A stretch of 64,000 bases of DNA, taken from the NCBI RefSeq assembly GCF_963678635.1, contig NW_026970724.1:1-64000 (forward strand), in the 5' to 3' direction. This document shows positions 37,001-49,000 of the stretch, in pieces. Under the pieces are notes generated by a model. The model searched no databases, was not told where the DNA came from, and saw only the letters and a list, made by a program, of their open reading frames with translations. The position numbers and the translations under genes were made by a program. Source of the stretch: Symsagittifera roscoffensis. Lineage: Eukaryota > Xenacoelomorpha > Acoela > Convolutidae. The stretch's first letter is position 1. Each line of letters begins with the position of its first letter.

Positions 37001-40000
37001 AAAATCAAATTTTTCCTTGTCCCCACAAGAACAATGGAACATAATAACAATTTCATCCATAAATTACATGAAAAACTCCAATTCTGATATTATTTCATTA
37101 CACGTATATAACAATTCACCATACCTAATAACATTACCTTTAGGACTCTTAGAATACTGTGAAACAAATGCTACAACTTCACCTATAAACGAAGTAGCAT
37201 ATAGAGTCAACAACTTATTTCAACTCTTAGACATTTGTCAGTCAACAATTCTTGATGAAGAATTATCAATAAATAATATAATCCCTAACGAAAAACGAAC
37301 TACAGATTATTTCAAAAAAACACCATATTTTAAACCAACGTTTAAATTAACAAATAATACAGAAGAACAACACAAATTCTTAACAATGTTCAATTTCCAA
37401 CACTCCGAAATAACGCAAAACGAATTTGACAAATTAGCAAAACAACTACAGAAATATTCAACAGTTTATGCAACATCAAAATTTGACGTTGGAAAAAATA
37501 GTTCATCACCACACCTACCTTTGAAAACTGACGCAAGTTTCAAAAAACAAAGAGCAAGTAAAGTACCAATACACCTACACGATAATGTAAACAGATTACT
37601 TGTTATTTTAGAACAATATGAAATTATATCACCAGTAAATAAGGAAGAACAACCAAAAGTTAACTCCTTTATTCACCCAGTTATCATCCTAGCTAAAAGA
37701 GAATCACTAAAAATAGTTCTAGACGCTAGATATCTCAATTCACTAATGGACGAATCCACATGTAATTGGCCTATTGAACCAATCCAAGTTATCTTAACAA
37801 ACATAAATGCTAAACACTTCACAACCGCAGATATGAATAGTGCATATAATCAAATGCCACTAGATGAACAGTCACGACGATTAACACAATTCGTTATTGG
37901 AAATCAACAATACGAAATCAATAGATTTTTCTATGGAATATCCATAGGACCAGCAGTTTTTTCAGCCTTCATGAGTAAAGTTTTTAGACCACTGATACTC
38001 AAGAAGAGTGCAATTACATATCTAGATGATGTTTTCATGCAATTGCAAACTAAAGACGAAATGTTCACAGTTTTAGAACAATATCATCAAATACTCAAGA
38101 ATGAAAACATGAAAGCAGCCCCGGACAAATCTCATTTTTCTTAACACGCGTAAAGCTTCTTGGACACATTATTGAAAGAAACACTATCACTCCATTAAAA
38201 TCACGCATCGACGCAATTCAAAAACTTCAACCACCTACAAATAAAAAGGAAATCCAAGAATTCCTTGTAATGTTGAATTTCTTAAGTAAATATGTATACA
38301 AATTGCAACTATATTAAAGACCTTTCTATAACATCCTTAGACAGCAAAATAATTTTGAATGGACCACTGAACATCAAACACGATTTGAAGAAACCAAAAA
38401 AACTCTTAACAGAACAAATTTCAAACACAATTCCAGACCCAAATCAACCATTCTACGCAATGTGCGATGCTTCAAATTTTGGCATCGGCGCAGCACTATT
38501 ACAATCACACAATTGAACAATTTACAGATCACAAACCAATTATATTCTTTTTTACACATAAATCAAATCCAAATCACAGAGTTTACAAATTTCAACTAAT
38601 TTTAATGAAATTTCCAAACTTACACATAATATGGATGGCAGGAAAAAAACCTTGCACAACCTGATACTCTTAGTAGAAACACACCACCTGAACTACTAAC
38701 AAAAAAACAACAGTTGACATACCACAAAATATCAAATTTTACCTTGCAAAAGATGAAACATTACCACGTTTAGAATGTAAATACCTAGTAAAAACCGATA
38801 TCGATCAATCACAAATAAATAATTTACAACACTTTCCACTTTATTTTGATTGTCAAAACAATCACTATGAAGTTGATTTATTAGGGACATCCACATTCAA
38901 ACCAATTCCATATTCACATTGGATAAAAAATAATACTCAACAAAAGAAAATAAAACAACAACCACACAAAAAACGATCTTTTCCCACAAATTTAAAAAAA
39001 AATTTAACTGATAAAATAAATTTATCAGGATCACAACCAAACGATTCAAAATACACAATAAACCAAATTTTTGACCTTCATGACCCACTTGATACAATCC
39101 CTTTGTCAAACTTAGAAATCGAAAATATTTTTCTCTCACCAACAGAAAAAGTTACACTACAGCTATTACAAAAATACCAGAATCTTGACCCTGTTATTTG
39201 ACAACTCAAATCATGGCACAAATATAAAACAAAACCAGCAAAAGCTGATACCACAATTCCAGGAAATAAAACACTCCTCCGATATATTCGAAAATTTAAT
39301 AATACGACAATAAATGAGAACACAGGTCTTTTAGAATATCAATTACCTGATTCTAAAGTCCCCTGTCTCCCCCTAAGTATGATGCTGACAGCATTCAACA
39401 TCTCACTGACACAAAAGACAAAAGGACACTCAGGATCAGAAAAGACATATTCAAAATTTACACAAAGTTTCTACTTCCCAAATGCCCCAATTTGGATTAA
39501 AATACTATGCAACGATTGCATAATATGTCAATTAAATAAACCCTACACTAATCAGAAACAAATAGCACAAAAACAAGAATTTAAAGGACAAAGTCTATAT
39601 TTAAATCTTAGAATTTCATTTGACACAAAAGGACCAATTTCACCATCCTCTGAAGGAAATTCCTATATTATGGTCATTGTTGATGCATTTACGCACTACG
39701 TAGCACTCAACCCAGTACCACACTGTAATGCTTATTATGCATATACAACACTCTATGAACACTGGATAGCTAACTTCGGATTACCCGAAATCTTAGTCAC
39801 AGATAATGGCACAGAATTCATAAATAATGAAATTATCACAGTATGCCACTTATATAATTTTAAACACAAACCACGCACATCTCATGCACCTTGGACAAAC
39901 GGACTAGTCGAAGGTATGAACCATTCATTACAAGAATACCTTAGATGTATCATTAATGGAAATGACACCCGAAACACTGAATGGTCAACGGACGTAAAAC

Positions 40001-43000
40001 TATCCCTTTTATCTTATAATTCACAAATTACGACAACTTTAGGAATGTCACCATACGAAATGGTTTCTAATCAAAAGCCACGAAAAGCAATTATGTCACA
40101 TCAAAAGCTCACAAAAAAACAACCAGTCATTGTCAACCGAATAAAGATTCAATATGTTATAATCTACCATTACATACACATGATGAAGACCACTTTCATC
40201 ATCCACAAATTCTAAAACTAGCCTCCGGTTTACATACCGAACGAATTTTAAATAGAGATAAAAAACATAACGAAATCTACCAAAAAAAAACAAAGAAATT
40301 GTTACAAAGACAAAATATAAACAGTTAAATTATTTCACGTTTTATGCCAGCGACAGATTTAAAAATTGGAACATTTGTTCTAATACCCAATTTCAATACA
40401 CAAAACAAATCTCTAAAAAATTACAACCACTCCGAAAAGGACCATATCAAATAATTGGTAAACCCACTGACTTAACATACAAACTCACTGATTCAACCAA
40501 AAAAGAAATTGTTCAACATCGTAACAATTTATTACCTTATTATCCGATAGAATACGCACTACGCAAATTGACTCAATTATATTCTTTTACAGGTTTAAAA
40601 ATTGTTCAAAACAATACACAAACACAACAAAATGAAACCATACATGACGAAGTCAACCCAAAAAAAATCCAACAAAAAAACGTAGCCCTTCAAAAAGCTA
40701 AAATATTAGAACCAAAAATACTTCAAAAGGAAAGAAACAATAGAAAAATGACAGAAAAAATATTACCACAGGATCAACAACAAAAATTTGAACATATAAA
40801 TTCATCACGACTTAGAAGTCAACCACAAAAAATTATAAAACATTCATCTCACAATCTAAAATATTGAATAAAATTGAATTTCAAAAACAACCTTAATAAT
40901 CATAAACATATATTCTTTTTAATCATTTTGAATTTTCACATTTTCGCAATAACATGCTGAAAATACGCTCGACAAATTCCAGTTCAAATTCAGTCAATAA
41001 AATTCACTCAAATTTGTCACCTTCAATATCTCTAAAACAAACTCATTAGCCGACAGATATTATTCTCCAGGCATGTCTATAACTATAACTTTACTACCTC
41101 CAGGTCAAAAATAAGCACCTTGCTAAAACTTGACAACTAAAATAAACACAACTTCAAATTTACAACCCTCCCCTATCAAATAAAGCAAAGATCAACAATA
41201 TTTTCCCAACTTAGACCTCAAAAACCCTCCAACCAAAAATGGCAAATTAGCCTAAAGTCAAAAAGAACCACAATCATTTGGCCTAAAGTACAAAAATCTC
41301 AAAAAAACCCCAGATTAGCCAACAAATAAAAACAAAGCTAAGAAGACCTCCCGAGCACCATAAAATAAGCCCCCAACAAAACTCAACCCACTTGTCAAAA
41401 AGCAATAAATAATCCGACCACACTTGAATTCCGCCCCAGAAATTTAAAAAATATTCGACGAAACGAATCATTTCTTAAATGCTTTTCTCTCAACTAGTTG
41501 ATACTCTTAAATGAATAATCTTAAATCGTTTCATACAATTTTTTACTCTATTCAAATTTTTGCTATTCTTTTTCATTGAAACTTTCGAAGCCATAATAAT
41601 TCTTTTAATAATGTTTTGCAATATTTTTTAATTTTCTATTCCCTATTTGAAATATACCTCCAACTTTCCCAAATCCTTGACCCCATCCACAGGTACGATA
41701 ACTTAAAATCTATTTAAATGATACGAACTATTTTTAGTCGAAAAGATATCTTCCTATTATTCATAATTTTTCTCACATTTTTGACATTCGCAAATGGATA
41801 AAAAAGGCAGTAGTCACTATTCTTTTAATTCTATTCATTGAAGAGTACTATAATAAACATAAATTTTCCCTATAAAAAACCGATCACTCAAATCACATTT
41901 CCAAAAATGCCCACCACCAAAACAGTCCCCACCAACATCTTCCCAAGAAAATCCAGTAACACCTACAACTACCCAAAATCCTCAAACATCAACACGCATT
42001 TCTTTTCAAGATAATCCATACACTTTTGAAGAACGACACGCACGCTCATCCGAACCATTAGAACCAGTTCATCGACAAGCACCTTTAAGCGAACCAACCT
42101 ATAATTTGTACCCCACCCTACAACATGATTTAAATCGAGTAAGACACATTAGTCAAAATCAAAATACAATTGAAGTAAATAGACAAATCATACATCCAAG
42201 ACGAAATGGAAATTTTCAAACTCCAAGAGTTCATTTTAAAATACCTCAAACACCAACACCAACTACTTCAGATTTCTCTAGCAGTACATTGCCAGATACC
42301 CGACACCTACATCACAACAAAGCATCTCAAATATTCTAGGTTCAACACCAACATCAGAACAAAATCGTGAAAATCCTTTTAACCCCCCAGATACCACCGA
42401 ACGACTACCATATTGGGCAACGCAACCATATAACCAAGGTGAAATCAGTTTAGTAAATGAACCAATAGATATTTCATCTGATACAACATTATCATCCCTA
42501 CAAGAAACACTCTCACTTCCATCAACACCATCAACAAGTCAAATCTCACCAAAACCTTTCCCTTTAAATTTCCAAACAATCTCGACGCTAGATATCGAGA
42601 ACAATCATCGTCAAATATCCCTTTACGATTAGATTGGAATACTTTTGTAGCACTTTCCCCACTATTTGGACAACATCAAGAAAGTAACCGACTCCATAGT
42701 TGGGCACTCAATAGACTACAACATAGACAAGATATCCACGAAGATATCCGAGAACATAACATTCAGATACTTCAACAAAACAGTCTCCAATTAAACTTTG
42801 AAATCACAGTCAGACTTAATAACTTTGTTCATTACCCTTTTCCCCTAAGTCCACCAAATATAACAGCTCAATCACTACCTCCTCCATTTATAACAACTGA
42901 AGTAATATATAAATACGATAGATATACCAAAAACAGAATTGGATATATCACATTTTATAACCCATACTCCGGATTATAATACACATGTATATTTTGAAGA

Positions 43001-46000
43001 TATTTACGTTTCAACACATCCTTTTTCTAATTTTTCCCGAACAAAATACAAATCCATCTCCTCGCACAGGACCTCAGGATTTACTAGTCTTACACTAAGA
43101 TTGTGAAGAAAACGAACAAAAAACATTACACAAATATGCCATAAACCAAGTAACACAATGCGAATCAGAACCACAAGCTATAGAAACCACAAATGTCATA
43201 GAAACTTCATACTCATAAGCCCGAAAAACAACACTTACAGGTTATAAATTTACAGCAACATTTTCTGAAAAGAAAGTACACTGTTCACAAGTTTCTAACG
43301 AAAATAAAAACCGACTTAATCACGAATCCTTTTACCAGAGTATTATAGAAAGACTTTTACATCTAAAATCCCACGATTGTAAAAACGAACTACTCAGATT
43401 AAACTTAACAAGAAATAAAAAATCAAACAGAAAAATAGTAAACTTTCAAGTTTTTGCCGATTCTGTACATCAAGCGGAACTTGAACGATATCAAGGACAT
43501 ATAAAATTAGACGAAAGATACCCATACAACGGCGCACACGGACGATTAACTTATGATATTCACGAAAAACATTGGATACCACACATTGGAATAAAAAATC
43601 CTTCAAACTGCAAAGCAGATACAAAAATAAAGGATACCAAGAAATAATGTTTTTCGATTGGAAAATACAACTTGAAAAAATACAACTCACACGAGATTTA
43701 AAAGATAACCCAATGATCTATCAAGGAATTAGATTACCTAGTAAAAACGATCAAGGCTATTGTGATCCTACCACACGGACACAAGCAACAATTGTTTGGT
43801 TTCCCGAAGATACTTGTACAACATTTCAAGTAGCAAAAATACACGCTCGCATGATAAAATTTCATGAAAAACATTTTATCGAATCCATACCATTTCAACA
43901 AGTAAACCCATCTGAAAGACAAAGTACTAAATTCAGAAACATTCATATTATAGAAAACAAACTGACACGTTTTCAAATATATTATGAAACAGAATTTGCA
44001 TGTAAATACAAAAACCCACTCTACAAAACACAATACTCCAAAATACTTGTCGAAGACGACGAAGGTTTCGACAAGACCACTGGAAAAATAAAATTTGACC
44101 CCCATGCAACACATCATCCTATAAATGAAGATACATCATACATCCCAGTGAACCTCCACAAGAGCGCAAGAAATCCTGGTGGATAACTAGAACCATACGA
44201 CAGCAAAAGCACACGTTTACAAGAACTATCACTAATGAAAAATACCTACTTTGGCGCAATACATTATGACATTCATTTAGATATGAAATTAGACTACACA
44301 ATTAGTAGAATTTTTCAAGAAATGTCACTTTCTGAATTAGAAACACTCCATCAACTATGCGAATTAGAAAGAACACAAATTCTACAATCACTCGCATTGG
44401 CAGTACTAAAAGTACCTTACGCAGGATATTTATTATCCGGAAAAAGATCAAATTTCCTTGACTATGAAGGAAACGTTTTATGGTTTTTTACTTGTAACAA
44501 AAAAATATCACCACTATGTATTTTTGAAGATAAACGTTTTTACAAAAAAATCCCCATATTCTATAAAAATAAAGTACATTTTTTTGATACACTTTCAAGA
44601 CGAACATATTTTTGAGATACCGCAGTACCATGTGGATCAAAAATAGCCACAACGTCGTACAATTAAACCATGACGACGAAAAATACTACCTACTTACACC
44701 ATACCCTACACTTATGCAGCCACTGAAAAAGTTTTAACCAGAAAGTATTCGAGCTATTGCTCGCAACCCAAACATCGATTTACAATCAATCGGTATATAT
44801 TCTAAATCCGATTTACAACATCACATTAGAACACAACAGTTTCAAGAATTATTAAAACAAATGGACACTATACAACGACAATCAATAGACAAAACTTAAG
44901 AAAACTTGCAGAAACCGCAGGATTTTTAGATATTTATACACAAGACTACAGCGGATATTTTAAAGACATCAAAGATTACATATATTTAAACGGTGAAAAA
45001 TACAGACCAGAAGATATTTCACCCATAAATTTTTTCAGTTTTGTAACTTTTAAGAACGAAATTTTTGCCTTTCTAGGATGGCCGTATTACATCTTAGAAA
45101 GATTGACTATCTTTTACGCAATGGTTAACTTTCTGGGATTTCTTTTCTCACTACTAAAAGGAATCTATAATACATGTGCAATACACACACAAGTAAACCG
45201 ACAAGCAAGCGAAGCACGCATACTATTTGCAGGATTCTTTGGAATATTTTCAACATCAATAAACAAAATACTTATAGATGCACAAATCAAAGAATATAAT
45301 ACCAAAACTATCCACAAGACCAAACACATATGACGAAGAACATAGCAATACAATACAACACCTACAGCACCACATTTACCAACCTTACCTCAAAACCATC
45401 CATTATCATTAGTTTCCCGAAAATTTCGAAATCTAGCAATCACCAACCCTCCCAATTTCAGACCAAATACAGTACAGAGCCCCATTCAACATATAGTAAC
45501 ACAACATTCACAAAATGACGACACATATGAACAAATTATTGAACAACCCCATACCACCATTTTTCAGCCCACGATGAGCAGACAAATTGGATCCCTCCAT
45601 CGCTCAAATTCCCACCCAGCCAACCTCCAAACTCAATTCCCCATTATCCCACTTTTTGATTTTCCGCCACCAGATTCATCAGTTATTAATATACCTTCAA
45701 GCACGAACTCTGATACTAACTCAGACATCTCAGTTTTTCACACCATCTCACAATTTAATAATTCCGATGTAGAAACTCCCAATGAATTCGCAGATTCCGA
45801 ACCATCCCCCTCTACCTATACACAGACCAGCACTTCCGCCTTTTCAAAACCCCCCTTTCGACCCATTCAACCCCATCATCAATTCCCATCTCCCTCCACT
45901 CCTTCTCATGCTTCCCAAGTAACCCCCACCTACTCTCCATTTAATTCCGAAAGATCGAATAATAACTCCCCAGATAATGTACAAATTTCTGAAGAACTCG

Positions 46001-49000
46001 ATAATTTCACTACAACAACAATTAACATACCCCCACACTCTCACTATTCACCAACTATCATCAACAGTAACATCATCAAATCCACCAACACCTACACCAC
46101 ATTCAGGCTATACCCCATCATTAGCTCAATCATCCACATCAACAGAAACTTCCACTAGCACTAACCGAGCTTATCGAACTTTTAAAAGAAAGTTTCCAAA
46201 TCATCCATTCCCATCCAAACCCGGAACCGCCAGAGAATATATTAACCACCCAGAACACACCAATACAGCAAAATATCTTCAAGTAACCCTACCCTTATTT
46301 CCACAATACACCTTTAATAGTTCCAACACTAACACAAAATTTCGTTGATGAGCACGTTTTAATACCCACCCTTCAATGGACCGCCTATTATAACTATACT
46401 AACTCTCTTTCTCTACCACTCCATAACACCACATTAGACATTGAAAGAAACAAAAACAAACTGTATAGACTAACCACTTCACTAATACCCCGACAATTTA
46501 CGTATGTAGGATATAAGAAATTATTAAAAACGTTCACCGCACCCCGAGCTAACGTTTACTCAATTGAAAATTACGATCATAACATCATTCGACCTAACCA
46601 AGATCAATTCTTAGACGAAGACCGTTTTACAAACCCACAACTAACAGAAAAGATTTTCATCAAACCCCCTATATATTCACACTTAATATTTTTGATAAAA
46701 AGCATGATCACATTATTTCAGAAGCACTAGTCGACATACAGGCATTTGAAACTTTTTATGATAAATTTCAGTTATTTTCACTAACCTTTCATTTTCATTC
46801 ACCACAAGAACATGATTTGCACTGTTCCCACGATATCATGTTGCGAACTAAACAAACGCACTCCTACACATATTACCGATTTATACAAAATCACTTTGAT
46901 CTACACACACCATCACGACAACCCCACCATCGTTTTCAGTTTATTAACTCTAAATATACATCACCATTTTTTCTCAACTTTACATACTGCATTAAAAATA
47001 CTAACCTCTAAGGCATCCTCCGCAACTATGACCCAGTCACACAAATGTATATATTCTGTCCCCTCACTAAGACCTTCAACGATGAAGAATCCCGACCCTT
47101 CTTAATCCCGCATGAATTCATCCAACCTATCGAAATACCTATATTAGAATTCATTCATAATACTAAATACAATCATAAACTTTATAATCTAATCCAGAAC
47201 ACACCTCATGAATTTGCATTAGGCACCGAAGAACTAAACACCATCAAAGCACTTCAATTGCTTTGGCCACTGCTACAAACTAAAAATGTCATACGCATAC
47301 TAGCCAAATTACTAACAACATCAGACATGATTCACGACATCTTTCCACACGGTTTTTCCCAGATGATTATGTAAATATAATTCAAAATATTTATAACTAA
47401 CTAATTCAAAATAGTACTAACCATTTGTTATCAATGTTTAATTTATTCTTTTAGTCTTCATACCACAATCAACTTTAAAAAAGAAAATTCAAAACAAAAA
47501 ATAGAAACTCGTTGATTTACAATATTTTTCTTAAAACCTTTAGCACTAAAGGATGTAGTACAATTCATAACCAAAGTAGTAAATTAATCTATAAATTATC
47601 TCCCCCGAAGTAGTAAAATAAAATACGATGAAAATTTATAAATTAAAGTTTCCCAAAAAGCAGTAAATTTCAATTTCCAAGCAATAAATTTATAGTAAAG
47701 ATAAAGCAGTACTAACCTTTTCTATCTTTTCATTCACTCGCGCAAAAACTCTATCCCAACTCGCACAGCTTGCCCACGAAGAATTGTTCAAAATAAAGAT
47801 TTCAAGTTTTAAGTTTTCACTAACAACAACTCAAACAAGCAATAACAAGTTTCCAACTTTTCTTTAACCCGGTTGGAAAGGAATAATATACTAAACCAAA
47901 CTAATCAACGCAGCTCACTAAACACCATAAATCAAAAAATAACAGCATGACTAAGAAAAGAAAACCCACGGTACCCAAACCGGATTAAACTAGCTTAAAA
48001 CTGGATAATTTATTCTTTTAAAGACTATTAAAAAGTCTAAGAATGAAATATAAAACACAAAAAAATCGCAAGACAAACCCAAACCAAAAACAATTTGATT
48101 TTTGAAAAAAGGGCACAACCAAAGAAACATAAGGAAAAACAAGAAAAGCACAAACATAAATGTTAACACAAAGCAGGACCTCTCAAAGAAACAGCATGAA
48201 ATCATACTCCCACTCCTGGCCTAACCCACCAGAGAGGACGTCCTGAGCATGATCCTTAGCCGGCCTAATCCACCGTGCTATACCAACGCTTTGTGACCAC
48301 ATCACAATTTTTAATAAGAGGTTCTCAAGGGGTAGCAAATCTTCAAAATAACTGAACTAAAATAAAATGCTTTTGCGAAAACAATTAATCAAGATCATAA
48401 CTAAAAAACAAATTTAACCAAATTTTATAAAATGTAAATCATAATATGCAAAATAAAGATCAGTCACAACTACCAAGACGAAAATCCAGAGACTAGATAA
48501 TCCCATCACACTCGACCTATAGAATGGCCAAAATCAATCGACATGCCAATCACAATCACAATTCTAAGGATTTAAAGTAAAACTTGACTTCGCAGAAAAG
48601 GACTTCATTGAACCAGACCAATGACCACCTCGATGCTCAAGTATACGTACAGATCCGAGTTACAAGGCATTCCCTCCAGCCCTCCAGACACGATCTTCAA
48701 GCCATTCCCAGACGAGAGTAAACACAGACAGTTCTCTACCAAGACAGAACAACCTGACATAGCAAACCATTTTGATATCGGATTGATTTCATTGGGGATC
48801 ACAGTCGTTGTCGAACGACAAGCTAACAATTTCATGTCCATAATTCCAGCGTCCTGGAACGTTCTTCTTCAGAAAGAACCAGGTAAGGAAATGATGTTCG
48901 CCAAATACCAACGATCATCATCCATCCTTCAATTGCAGAAGAAAAAAGATAAAAACTAAAAATTTTGTAAACCCCGGATGGGTGGAACCGAATCTAAACT

